Origin: Kiritimatiellia bacterium
Lineage (GTDB): Bacteria > Verrucomicrobiota > Kiritimatiellia > CAIQIC01 > Lenti-01
Length of the DNA stretch: 43,046 nucleotides
Direction of reading: 5' to 3'
Assembly: GCA_017458625.1 (NCBI GenBank)
Contig: JAFTAH010000140.1
Location: 1 to 43,046 of the forward strand
Shown here: piece by piece, positions 35,120 to 43,046 of the stretch
Layout of the letters: every line of letters begins with the position of its first letter
How positions within the stretch are numbered: the first letter of the stretch is position 1
Made by a program: the position numbers and the translations under genes
The notes under the pieces: generated by a model
Told to the model about the DNA's origin: nothing
Seen by the model: the letters and a program-made list of their open reading frames with translations, nothing else
Database searches by the model: none

Positions 35120-36037
35120 TCACGCGTCCTGCGGTGGCTGCAGGCGGGCGGAGAGGATGACGATGGCAATACCGAGCCACTGGAGCAGGGTGACGGGCTC
35201 GTGGAGGAACAGGAGCCCGAAGAGGGCTGCCACGGCTGGCGGGAAGTACTCGAGGAAGGCGAGATGGTTGACCGAAAGGTGACGCTGGGCGGCGTTCCAG
35301 CCCAGATAGGCCAGCGCGGCCGGGCCAATCGCCAGGAAAAGGACCAGTCCCCAGTGGTCCAGGCGCGTCGGCAGCGGGAACGGCTTCGGGCCGAAAAGAA
35401 GATTCCAGAGCAGAAACCAGACGCCGCCGAACAGGCACGTCCAGGTGGTGAAGGGGATGCTACCCAGCCGCCGGGCCAGGGGCCGGCCCCAGGCCGTGTA
35501 GATGGCCCAGCAGAGGCCGGACAGGAAGATGAAGAGGTCGCCCCAGGTGAGGGCCTTCAGCTGGAGACCGTGCAGCGTGAGGGCGCGCAGCACCAGCAAC
35601 GTGCCGAGGAAGCCGACAAGAAGCGACGCCATGAGCCGCCAGGAAGGCCAGCGCCGGGCGGCGGGGAGCTGGAGCAGCAGAACGAGAATCGGCACGTAGG
35701 CCTCCAGCAGCGAGGCGTTGACGCTGGAAACGGTACGCTGGGCCAGGAAAAGCAGTCCGCACATGAGCGTGGCGCCCACCAGCCCCGCGAGGGCGAGCAG
35801 AGGCCAGTCGGCGGCGCGCCGGGGGAACATGGCGCGCGGGCCCTGCAAAAAGCAGCCGACAACAAGCAAAAAAAACCCCGCCAGCACATAGCGGAGCATG
35901 CCCAGCCCCGCCGGAGTGGTGCACCCGGCCTGCATGAGGACCGTGCCGACGGGGAACATGACGCCCCAGAGGAAGACGGCCAGCGCTCCCCAGAGGTACC
36001 CGCGCAACAGAGAACGGCGCTCAGCGGAAGAGGTCAT
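35120..36037 (-). CDS. EamA/DMT-family transporter
   Basis: The 305-residue inner-membrane protein has ten predicted TM segments in two five-helix EamA repeats. The first repeat contains LWGALAVFLWGVMFPVGTVL and the second GDLFIFLSGLCWAIYTAWGR. The C-terminal repeat ends with FLEYFPPAVAALFGLLFLHE, the usual EPVTLLQWLG signature following. The family exports metabolites such as amino acids or drugs; the substrate is unknown. Its ATG overlaps the stop of the CxxCxGxG gene (ATGA), so it is translationally coupled to it. It is the last gene of the dnaG-prmC run and abuts MITE copy 2. Confidence 0.9.
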   Translation of the reverse strand: MTSSAERRSLLRGYLWGALAVFLWGVMFPVGTVLMQAGCTTPAGLGMLRYVLAGFFLLVVGCFLQGPRAMFPRRAADWPLLALAGLVGATLMCGLLFLAQRTVSSVNASLLEAYVPILVLLLQLPAARRWPSWRLMASLLVGFLGTLLVLRALTLHGLQLKALTWGDLFIFLSGLCWAIYTAWGRPLARRLGSIPFTTWTCLFGGVWFLLWNLLFGPKPFPLPTRLDHWGLVLFLAIGPAALAYLGWNAAQRHLSVNHLAFLEYFPPAVAALFGLLFLHEPVTLLQWLGIAIVILSARLQPPQDA

Positions 36038-36624
36038 GGCGCGGCCGCTGCCTCCGGGGCCGGGACGTCGGCAGCCTTGCCGGCAATCAAGCCCCGACCG
36101 CCGCAGCGCTCGCAGACGGACGCGGTCACATGGTCAGGATTGAGCGTGGCCCCGATGCCACCGCAGGCGGGACAGAGCTGGTCGGCGGGCGACAGGCGGC
36201 GAATCAGGCGGCTCCCATGCCCTTGGCAGAGGGGACACGGCATGGATTCTCCCGTTTCCGGCTCCGCGACCAGGCCGAGGCTGGTGCACAGCTCGCAAGG
36301 CACCAGTTCGGTCCCGTTGGGCAGACCGGCGGTGCCGGACGCCGCCGTGCCGAGGGAGGAGCGCACATTGGAGGGGTCGGCCGAGGTGGCGGCCCCGGTA
36401 TCGTCCTGGATAAGGTTGGAGAGCTTGAAGATGAGCGAAGCGTCGACATCCAGCGCCCGCCGGGCCCGCGTTTGCTTCATCCAGATGCCCTGGGCGATGA
36501 ACAGCGCCACGCCGACCACGAAAATAAGCAGCCACGCCTTGCCCCCGAGCGGGCTGCGGTTGCGACGAAACGGATTGATCGGCCCCGGCTTGAACGGTGC
36601 ACGGGAAATGTAGCCGGAGTTCAC
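36034..36624 (-). CDS. Membrane-anchored DnaJ-type CxxCxGxG protein
   Basis: The 196-residue product has an N-terminal TM helix (about 24-44, KAWLLIFVVGVALFIAQGIW), a linker of about 50 residues, then four CxxC modules: CELCTSLG, CPLCQGHG, CPACGGIG and CERCGGRG. Three fit CxxCxGxG, the zinc-centre repeat of DnaJ, and are paired (1 with 4, 2 with 3) as in DnaJ zinc domains. There is no J-domain, so it is not a DnaJ but may be a membrane-tethered thiol or zinc-binding factor. The start is a GTG at 36624 overlapping the prmC stop (GTGA), and the stop overlaps the EamA start. No family is recognised. Confidence 0.75.
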   Translation of the reverse strand: MNSGYISRAPFKPGPINPFRRNRSPLGGKAWLLIFVVGVALFIAQGIWMKQTRARRALDVDASLIFKLSNLIQDDTGAATSADPSNVRSSLGTAASGTAGLPNGTELVPCELCTSLGLVAEPETGESMPCPLCQGHGSRLIRRLSPADQLCPACGGIGATLNPDHVTASVCERCGGRGLIAGKAADVPAPEAAAAP

Positions 36625-37829
36625 CGACGAATGGCCCTGGCGAGTCTGGCCCGTCCGCCGAAGTCGGACAGGATTTGGATTTGGCTGTACTGGTCTGTCT
36701 GGCACAGGCTTTTCTCCGTGGCGGGGCCCTGGTCGTCGCCGATTTCCATCCAGAACTCCGCCCCGGACTTTAGCACGCGCGGCGCCTCGGCGGCAAGGCG
36801 CGAAATGAGTTCGAGGCCGGAGGTGCCCCCGACGAGGGCGCGACGCGGCTCGAAGTCGCGGACGGTGGGGTCGAGACGGGCGTAGTCCTTGCGCGAAATA
36901 TAGGGCGGATTGGCCGTGAGGACGTCGAGCGAGGCGTCCGGGAGGCCGTCGAGGAGATTCGCCTGGCGGAAGGCCACGCGCAGACCGTTGCGCCGGGCGT
37001 TTTCCTCGGCCTGGGCCAGCGCGTCGGCGCTGAGGTCGGAGGCGGAGACGACGGCGGCCGGGAAGGCCTGGGCCAGCGCGAGGGCGACGCAACCGCTGCC
37101 AGTACAGACGTCGTGGATGCGGAAGGCGCGCCCCTCCGTGCGCGGCCTCGGCTCCACGGCGCGATAGCTCGGCGCGAGCTGCGGCTGGCCGGACAGATGG
37201 CGAATCAAGGCATCGGTCCACTCCTCGGTTTCCGGGCGTGGAATGAGGGCGCGGGGATCGGCCACCAGCGTCAGGTCGAGGAAATAGGCCCGGTTGACGA
37301 CGTACTGGGCGGGAGCGCCTTCGCGCAGCCGGGCGACCATGAGTTCCCGGAGCGCATCCAGGAACTCCCCCGCCGGAGGGGCGACGGCCAGCGCCACCGG
37401 CAGCATCGCCGGCGTGCAGCCCATGAGATAGGTGGCGACATAGTCCAGCTTGCCAGGCGCGTCGTCGATGGCGGCGGCCGACAGCTCGCGCCGCATCTGC
37501 CCATGCCATTCCTGCCAATCGCCGACCACCGCCTCCGGAAGGCCGTTGGCCGCCACGCGGGGACGGCGCCCCGCCAGCCGCGCCAGCAGCCGCCGCTGGA
37601 CGGCTTCGCGGAGGGCCGCCAGCTCGCGGCGGGCCTGTGCAACCGCATGCGCCGCCTCGTCGAGCAGCTCCGGGGGAGGGACGGCCTCCCGAATGCCGGC
37701 CATCTCGTCCAGATGGTGCTGCAGCTCTCGTTCCAGCACCTTCTGGGAGGGACCACGAGCTCTCTTCCGGGGCTTTTGCGGCTTTCCGGGGGCCGGAGCG
37801 GCATCCTTGGCGTCACCGGAGGTCTTCAT
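36621..37829 (-). CDS. prmC: Release-factor glutamine methyltransferase
   Basis: The 402-residue SAM-dependent enzyme methylates the GGQ glutamine of RF1/RF2. The catalytic domain (about 180-400) has RALIPRPETEEW, VCTGSGCVALALA (SAM motif I), SASDLSADALAQAEENARRN, NPPYISRKDY (the NPPY signature that contacts glutamine) and an EIGDDQG region. Usual length is about 280-300, so the N-terminal part is about 100 residues longer: a Lys/Arg/Pro-rich start, then a coiled coil (QKVLERELQHHLDEMAG... and RRELAALREAVQRRLLARLA). The ATG at 37829 is chosen because upstream frame overlaps dnaG; ATG 37841 is nearly as good. It starts 68 bp after dnaG and its stop overlaps the next start. Confidence 0.9.
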   Translation of the reverse strand: MKTSGDAKDAAPAPGKPQKPRKRARGPSQKVLERELQHHLDEMAGIREAVPPPELLDEAAHAVAQARRELAALREAVQRRLLARLAGRRPRVAANGLPEAVVGDWQEWHGQMRRELSAAAIDDAPGKLDYVATYLMGCTPAMLPVALAVAPPAGEFLDALRELMVARLREGAPAQYVVNRAYFLDLTLVADPRALIPRPETEEWTDALIRHLSGQPQLAPSYRAVEPRPRTEGRAFRIHDVCTGSGCVALALAQAFPAAVVSASDLSADALAQAEENARRNGLRVAFRQANLLDGLPDASLDVLTANPPYISRKDYARLDPTVRDFEPRRALVGGTSGLELISRLAAEAPRVLKSGAEFWMEIGDDQGPATEKSLCQTDQYSQIQILSDFGGRARLARAIRR

Positions 37830-37897
37830 GGCACAGGACATCCATGGCGTAGGGCGGTGGGCAGGAAAGCAGTCATGGCGGCGGCACCCGGGCGGGA

Positions 37898-39850
37898 TCA
37901 GAGGTCGAAGTAGCGGGCAATGGGCGAGAGGTCGGGCGGCGCGGCACGCAGGAGGCGAATGTCCCGGTCGATGGCCAGCCGTTCGGCCGGCGTGGGGGCG
38001 GCGCGGCGGAGTTCGCGCAGGTGGGAAATCCACAGGTGGGCGACCAGGTCGCAGAGGGCCCGCTGGCGCTGGTCGTCGGGAATGGACGGACACGGCTCGA
38101 CAATCAGGCGGTCGGCCAAGGCCTCGGCGGCATCGGGGTCGTCGTCCGAGGCGGCCAGCTCCTCGCGCCAGTGGGCCGGATCCTCCAGAAACGCCCGGAT
38201 GACGTCGCGGCAGGCCAGATCCTGGATCAGGTCGTAGCGGACGTAGGAACGGAGCAGGCCGAGCTCCTCGGACGAAGGACGCGGGGGCGCACAGAGGAAG
38301 CGGGCCAGCTCGAGCACGGGCGCGGGGATTCCGGCAGTGGCGGCACGCCCCCCCACGGCGGGCCTTCTCGGCCGGCGGCCCTCCGGGGTCGGCGCTTCCG
38401 CTGGCGCGGCCGACAAGGCGGCTTCTTCGTCTGCGGCGGCGGCGTTGAGGTCGGCGGCCGCCTGGTTGGCGGCATCGGCGGCGGCCTGGTCGCGGTAGGC
38501 CTGGGCCATGCGGGCGGCCCGGGCGGCGGCGGCACGGGCGCGGGACATCTCGCGGGTCAGGGCGCTCAGCGAGAGGTGGAGCAGATTGGCCGCTTCGCGG
38601 AGGGCATAGTCGAGGAGGGTTTCGGACTGGACATGCGCCAGAAGCTCGAAGAGGGCGTTCTTGGCTGCCGTCACGCCCTGGAGAGACGTGGTGTCAAAGG
38701 CGGAGAGCAGGAAACGAATGGGCGAGATCGCCTGGTCGAGAAGCGCGCGGAAGGCGTCGGGCCCGGCATTCAGTAGGAAGGTGTCGGGATCCTCTCCGGA
38801 GGGCAGGAGCACCACGGAGGGCGAAAGCTCGACGTCGAACAGGATGCCCGCATCGCGCAGGGCCGCCTTGTGGCCGGCCGTGTCCCCGTCGAGCACCAGG
38901 ATGACATTGCTGGCGTAGCGCTTCAGGATATGCGCCTGCTCGGGCGTGAAGGCCGTCCCTTGCGGCGCCACCGCGTTCGTAAAGCCGCAAAGATGCAGGC
39001 GGATGGTGTCGATCTGCCCCTCGCAGAGCAGCGCCGTGCCCCCACCGGAGCGGATGGCCTCGCGGGCGCGGTCGAGCCCGAACAGCACCTTCGCCTTCTT
39101 GAAGACCGGCGTCTCCGGCGAATTGACGTACTTGCCGGTGCGGCCGTCGTCGCGCTGCGGCAGAATCCGCCCGGAAAACGCGACCGTCTTGCCGTTGGCA
39201 TCGCGGATCGGAAACATGAGGCGTCCCCGGAACCGGTCGTAGGTGCGCCCCGCGTCGTTGTGGGAGAGCAGCCCCGCCTCGTCCAGGTCGCGCACCGGGG
39301 GATGGCCTGCCGCCTTGGCCAAAAAGTCCCACTCGTCGGGCGCGAAGCCGATACCCCAGTCGGCGGCGGTCACCATCGGAATCGCGCGCTTTTCGAGATA
39401 CGCCCGGGCCTCGGCGGCCCCGGGCACCTTCTCGTCACGGAGCGCCTTGTAGTAGGCCGAACGGGCGAACTCGTTGGCTGCCAAAAGCCGCTCGCGGGTG
39501 TCGCGCGGAGCGGCGGCGGCCGCCTCGGACGATCGCGAGAAGCTCTTCGGAATCTCGATGCCAGCACGATTGGCCAGCGCCTCCAGCGCCTCCGGAAACG
39601 TCAGCCCGTCGCGCTGCATCAGGAAGCTGAAGCAGTCCCCATGCGCCCCGCACCCAAAGCAGTGGTAGGCATCCCCGTTGACGACAAACGACGGCGTCTT
39701 CTCGTGATGGAACGGACAACACGCCTTGAGCCGCCCGCCCCCGCCTGGCTTCAGGGCCACGCCGGACTCCGTGACCAGCGCGGCCAGGTCCGTGGAGGCA
39801 CGCACCTGCTCCTTGAAGCGTTCGCGATCGATGGAAGAGAATCCTGGCAT
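37898..39850 (-). CDS. dnaG: DNA primase
   Basis: The 650-residue RNA primer synthase for replication has a CHC2 zinc ribbon (C45, H48, C64, C67 in CPFHHEKTPSF...YHCFGCGAHGD), the RNA polymerase core with DRFRGRLMFPI and GRILP, and TOPRIM with LLCEGQIDTIRLH (catalytic Glu; usually EGYMD) and ILVLDGDTAGHKAA. The C-terminal part (about 430-650) is the helicase-interaction region, with an Ala-rich linker and a low-complexity stretch (ADEEAALSAAPAEAPTPEGR). The ATG at 39850 is chosen; a longer frame to 39904 adds a poorly conserved 18 residues and would pass through the predicted promoter. dnaG is first of a run with prmC, the CxxCxGxG gene and the EamA gene. Confidence 0.96.
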   Translation of the reverse strand: MPGFSSIDRERFKEQVRASTDLAALVTESGVALKPGGGGRLKACCPFHHEKTPSFVVNGDAYHCFGCGAHGDCFSFLMQRDGLTFPEALEALANRAGIEIPKSFSRSSEAAAAAPRDTRERLLAANEFARSAYYKALRDEKVPGAAEARAYLEKRAIPMVTAADWGIGFAPDEWDFLAKAAGHPPVRDLDEAGLLSHNDAGRTYDRFRGRLMFPIRDANGKTVAFSGRILPQRDDGRTGKYVNSPETPVFKKAKVLFGLDRAREAIRSGGGTALLCEGQIDTIRLHLCGFTNAVAPQGTAFTPEQAHILKRYASNVILVLDGDTAGHKAALRDAGILFDVELSPSVVLLPSGEDPDTFLLNAGPDAFRALLDQAISPIRFLLSAFDTTSLQGVTAAKNALFELLAHVQSETLLDYALREAANLLHLSLSALTREMSRARAAAARAARMAQAYRDQAAADAANQAAADLNAAAADEEAALSAAPAEAPTPEGRRPRRPAVGGRAATAGIPAPVLELARFLCAPPRPSSEELGLLRSYVRYDLIQDLACRDVIRAFLEDPAHWREELAASDDDPDAAEALADRLIVEPCPSIPDDQRQRALCDLVAHLWISHLRELRRAAPTPAERLAIDRDIRLLRAAPPDLSPIARYFDL

Positions 39851-39864
39851 GGGCAACGCCGCCG

Positions 39865-39894
39865 ATGATACCCTCCCTTCCCCCACCCCCGCAA
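39865..39894 (-). promoter_or_regulatory. Putative dnaG promoter
   Basis: On the minus strand TTGCGG (39894-39889), 18-bp G-rich spacer, TATCAT (39870-39865). The ATG at 39850 would be only about 8 nt after the expected transcription start, leaving no room for a normal Shine-Dalgarno sequence. Confidence 0.45.
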
Positions 39895-39977
39895 GGGCTT
39901 TCACCCGCCGCCGTAACGGCGAGGCGCATCTGAGTTGTTTGCAAAAGAGGAAAACCTGGATTGCGTGAAGTCAATCC

Positions 39978-40179
39978 CTAGAGCATTTTACAAAATACTA
40001 TAGCCGTTTTGGTGAAATTGATAGGCAGGGGCCGACCGCCGGGCGGCCCGGTCGGGAAAGGGTGGATAAAGAGCGGGCAAGGGGCGACAACGGGATTGGG
40101 ACGTTTTGGGCGGTTTTGGCAACCGGCCCGCCCGGCGGTCGGGCAATCTGTGGCTACACTATTCTGAAAACCGCTCTAG
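39978..40179 (-). mobile_element. MITE-like element, copy 3
   Basis: 202 bp from CTAGAGC (39978) to GCTCTAG (40179). The ends pair over 28 bp with 22 matches: CTAGAGCATTTTAC / CTAGAGCGGTTTTC, then AAAATACTATAGCC / AGAATAGTGTAGCC. The interior is different from copies 1 and 2 and carries its own hairpin arms (GCCGACCGCCGGGC / GCCCGGCGGTCGGGC). It encodes no protein. The TAG stop codon of the adjacent hydrolase gene lies within the element's right CTAG. Confidence 0.75.
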
Positions 40180-40994
40180 AGGGCCAGCAGGTGGGCCAGC
40201 AGGGCGGATCGGAAGGCGGGCAGCTCGTCGTAGAAGGCGTGGGAGGAGGCGGGATAGAGCTGCAACGTCGCGGCGGTCAGGCGGGCGAGCAACCGGGCGC
40301 GGGATGGCGGAAACAGGCGGTCGCCTTCGGCGGCGGCAACCAGCACGGGACAACGGATTTGCGGCAGCTGCGAGGTGAGGTTGAAGGGACGCATGACGCG
40401 GACGACCTGCGCAAAATGGGCGAGCTCGGCAGGCGTGAGGGCCAGGCCGAGCCCCTCGAACGCGAGGCGGTTCTTCTGCCGGAACTCCGGCGAGTAGACC
40501 CACGAAGCCAGGGCGTCGACGAGCGGAGCCGTCTGGCCAGTCTCGGCCAGGGGGACGAAGGATTGGAATAGGTCGGACGTGGACGCGTCGAGAAGCGGGG
40601 TGGTGGAAACCAGCGCGAGGGAATGCACCAGCTCGGGATGGCGTAGCCCGAGATGCATGGCGATGATGCCGCCCAGCGACGTGCCAAAGATGTCGGCAAC
40701 CGGAATGCGGGCGGCTTCCAGGCAGTCGGCGAGGTCCTGGGCGAAGTCGGGAAGCGCAAAGCCGGGCGGCAGGACTTGGCGCCGCGCAAACAGATGAACG
40801 GTGAAATGCGGGACAAACTCGGCAAAGGCCTGTGCGATGAACTCGGGGGTGTCGAGGACGGACTTGAACGAAAGCCCAGGAATGACGACAAGATGCCGCG
40901 CCCCCCCACCCAGGCGGAGATGAGGATAGGCAACGCCTTTGACGACGAGCGTTTCCAGAACGTACGGGGGATTGGCTGGAGAAGAGGACATCAT
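40176..40994 (-). CDS. Alpha/beta-fold hydrolase
   Basis: The 272-residue soluble hydrolase has an oxyanion region HLVVIPGLSFKSV, nucleophile elbow IFGTSLGGIIAMHL (GxSxG), acid strand VLVAAAEGDRLFPP and catalytic histidine in YPASSHAFYDELP, the full Ser-Asp-His set. A small cap lies between. The substrate is unknown (esterase, lactonase and C-C hydrolase members look alike). The ATG at 40994 is chosen from four clustered Met codons because AGGAA lies about 6 nt before it. The stop TAG is provided by the CTAG edge of MITE copy 3. It is the last gene before the CRISPR array, with a 387-bp gap, and has no evident link to it. Confidence 0.88.
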   Translation of the reverse strand: MMSSSPANPPYVLETLVVKGVAYPHLRLGGGARHLVVIPGLSFKSVLDTPEFIAQAFAEFVPHFTVHLFARRQVLPPGFALPDFAQDLADCLEAARIPVADIFGTSLGGIIAMHLGLRHPELVHSLALVSTTPLLDASTSDLFQSFVPLAETGQTAPLVDALASWVYSPEFRQKNRLAFEGLGLALTPAELAHFAQVVRVMRPFNLTSQLPQIRCPVLVAAAEGDRLFPPSRARLLARLTAATLQLYPASSHAFYDELPAFRSALLAHLLAL

Positions 40995-41380
40995 GCGCAT
41001 TTCCTTCCGGCCCAAGCAAGCCTAGCAAGCCCGCCCCTTGGAGAAAAGACAATTGCATTCCATGGCCAAGCGAAGCGCAAAACTCGCCCCCACGACGCCT
41101 GCGCTTCCCAAAGGGAAGAAACCAGCAAATACGGGAAGGAAGAGCCATCGACGACAGAGCAGACAATCATATTCCCCTTGACTCCAAAAGACCTGTTGAA
41201 CACTTGACCCGCGATGGAGAGCGTGCGAGTATTTGCACGGCAACAGTTCTCCACGTTCTTTGACATTTTCCCATAGCCTTGTCGGGCGGTCTGTCCGGGC
41301 GCAGGAATCGTGCATTGCCCAAGGCTTTGCTCGATTCCTTGCGCCCAACAGACTGAATCTTACTCCCCATCATCCACAAT
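40995..41380. other. Gap between hydrolase and CRISPR array
   Basis: No gene is supported in these 386 bp. I looked for a cas gene fragment, a leader and a tracrRNA anti-repeat matching the array's repeat and saw none. Because the neighbouring repeat is degenerate, this is probably the trailer side of the array. A TTGACA at 41257-41262 has no convincing -10 partner. Confidence 0.5.
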
Positions 41381-43046
41381 TGGCACAATTGACCATTTTT
41401 TCCCGTTGAAACCACCTGAGAGAGGAGAGCACCATGACGACCACGATTGTGAATTGACCATTTTTTCCCGTTGAAACCACCCATACAGGGATGGAGGGCC
41501 GCCACGGGCCATTGTGAATTGACCATTTTTTCCCGTTGAAACCACCCAGCGGCTGGGAGTTGGAGAAGTTGGTGAATTGTGAATTGACCATTTTTTCCCG
41601 TTGAAACCACCAACGGGGCGCGTAGGTTGTTCCGGCCCTCCATTGTGAATTGACCATTTTTTCCCGTTGAAACCACCTCGGGGTGTGCAACCGCATTGCC
41701 AGCTACAATTGTGAATTGACCATTTTTTCCCGTTGAAACCACCTTCGCTTGTCCATCGCCGACATGATCCACAATTGTGAATTGACCATTTTTTCCCGTT
41801 GAAACCACCAAATCAAACTGGCGAACGACACCCACTTTCATTGTGAATTGACCATTTTTTCCCGTTGAAACCACCCGGGCGTCCCGCTCTACGACCTCGC
41901 CCAGGATTGTGAATTGACCATTTTTTCCCGTTGAAACCACCCCTGCGTGCACCACAGCGCTTTGCAGCGCCATTGTGAATTGACCATTTTTTCCCGTTGA
42001 AACCACCCGCTTCACGCTCTCGTTGCACGTCCCCATCATTGTGAATTGACCATTTTTTCCCGTTGAAACCACCTTTCGCGGCGCCACACGTCGGCCCAGG
42101 TTCATTGTGAATTGACCATTTTTTCCCGTTGAAACCACCGGCCGTGTTGATGTTGATTCCGGCGTCTGGATTGTGAATTGACCATTTTTTCCCGTTGAAA
42201 CCACCTTTTAGATTGCAATGCCATGGCGAGTAATCATTGTGAATTGACCATTTTTTCCCGTTGAAACCACCCGTCATCAAGTTCTTGTGGGTGTTGTGGA
42301 AATTGTGAATTGACCATTTTTTCCCGTTGAAACCACCCGGCTTGGCTGCGTCCCTTATGTCATGTAATTGTGAATTGACCATTTTTTCCCGTTGAAACCA
42401 CCTTCCTCGTCATTTGAGTCTCGCTTCCGTTATTGTGAATTGACCATTTTTTCCCGTTGAAACCACCATCGGCCTTGCGATGGAACCTCGCCCCTGAATT
42501 GTGAATTGACCATTTTTTCCCGTTGAAACCACCACAAGCCACGAACAGACGGCGAAAATGGAAATTGTGAATTGACCATTTTTTCCCGTTGAAACCACCG
42601 CCGTCGCGGCATGGATGGCCGCGCAGTAGATTGTGAATTGACCATTTTTTCCCGTTGAAACCACCGCCCTGGACGACGACGGCGACGGCCTGGAATTGTG
42701 AATTGACCATTTTTTCCCGTTGAAACCACCGCCCTCGTCGCGACCAAGACCGCGACCTTCATTGTGAATTGACCATTTTTTCCCGTTGAAACCACCGAGT
42801 CCTGGCGCCACGCCGTCACCGCCGAGATTGTGAATTGACCATTTTTTCCCGTTGAAACCACCCAGCTCCGGCGGCGGAAACGCCCTTCGGGAATTGTGAA
42901 TTGACCATTTTTTCCCGTTGAAACCACCGAGCTTTGCGTTGGCCGCGTTAGTCATGTATTGTGAATTGACCATTTTTTCCCGTTGAAACCACCCTCGCAC
43001 CAGTGCGTCGGCGCTTCCGCCAATTGTGAATTGACCATTTTTTCCC
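41381..43046 (-). CRISPR. CRISPR array, 26 repeats, runs off the right edge
   Basis: Twenty-six 36-bp repeats, the last cut by the window at 43046, are separated by 25 unique spacers of 29-30 bp. On the minus strand the repeat reads GGTGGTTTCAACGGG, six A, TGGTCAATTCACAAT. Repeats 2-25 are identical as read. The leftmost (41381-41416) differs at six of its outermost ten bases, the pattern of a leader-distal terminal repeat. This implies transcription from right to left with leader and cas genes to the right. The repeat has little self-complementarity, and 36/30 geometry with an ACAAT end fits type II (II-C-like) arrays, but type is not provable without cas genes. Repeats start at 41381, 41446, 41511, 41576, 41642, then about every 66 bp to 43023. 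Confidence 0.98.

Noticed and set aside
37842..38093. Longer prmC start overlapping dnaG
   Set aside because: It would add 88 Pro/Arg-rich residues over the dnaG 3' end. Met codons at 37829 and 37841 fit the normal protein better.
40995..41380. CRISPR leader or tracrRNA on the left of the array
   Set aside because: No segment complementary to the repeat was found beyond a few bases, and the adjoining repeat is degenerate, which marks a trailer end.
41360..43000. Several long minus-strand open frames through the CRISPR array
   Set aside because: Repeat plus spacer is usually 66 bp, a multiple of three, so one stop-free repeat frame persists. The translation is only the repeat peptide alternating with random residues.

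Overview
This is a GC-rich bacterial chromosome segment, dense in genes except for a few AT-richer intergenic islands. No single gene fixes the taxon. The combination of MurG with an HESN-type motif, a DUF1015 gene near serC, a four-helix/zinc-ribbon suffix protein beside an MmeI-type methylase relic, and C-ending codons throughout suggests a PVC-superphylum organism (Kiritimatiellota/Lentisphaerota-like). That placement is inference.

Layout. 1-3560: accessory left end, with a four-helix-bundle/zinc-ribbon protein, a deleted MmeI-like restriction-methylase relic and a SWIM zinc-finger protein, among 9-bp minisatellites. 3293-6673 (minus): a small membrane protein, a secreted or lipoprotein of unknown function, carbamate kinase and thioredoxin. 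6843-11720 (plus): dnaB, then a run of LysM/TPR lipoprotein, two coiled-coil membrane proteins and murG. 12047-15883 (minus): a Pif1-like helicase with an HRDC domain and a TM/Ala-Pro-Glu-Lys-rich protein. 16398-20604 (plus): a SWIM-SNF2 ATPase and an AzoR-like flavoprotein. 20842-27630 (plus): gyrB and gyrA, separated by an IS200-like REP-associated transposase (RAYT) with eight copies of its 17-bp palindrome. 27695-30439: a patatin and small envelope proteins. 30872-34712: DUF1015, an HI0933-type flavoprotein and serC. 35120-39850 (minus): dnaG, prmC, a membrane-anchored CxxCxGxG protein and an EamA transporter, the last three with overlapping start/stop codons. 40176-40994: an alpha/beta hydrolase. 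41381-43046: a CRISPR array of 26 repeats running off the right edge, with no cas gene in the window.

Shared non-coding structure is the most unusual part. (i) A RAYT/REP cluster sits inside the gyrase locus. (ii) A MITE-like family (28-bp imperfect inverted ends starting CTAGAGC) has three copies, each directly after the stop codon of a minus-strand gene and in the same orientation. (iii) A roughly 33-bp intergenic motif ending in CGTAAAATCAC-like sequence occurs five times. (iv) A 9-bp minisatellite occurs in three intergenic loci and, in frame, inside gyrA. (v) Promoter-like sequences place the start of dnaB and the LysM gene almost exactly at the predicted transcription start (leaderless mRNAs).

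Replication and topology functions (dnaB, dnaG, gyrA, gyrB, two helicase/translocases) are over-represented, but no dnaA, dnaN or DnaA-box cluster is present, so this is not an obvious origin.
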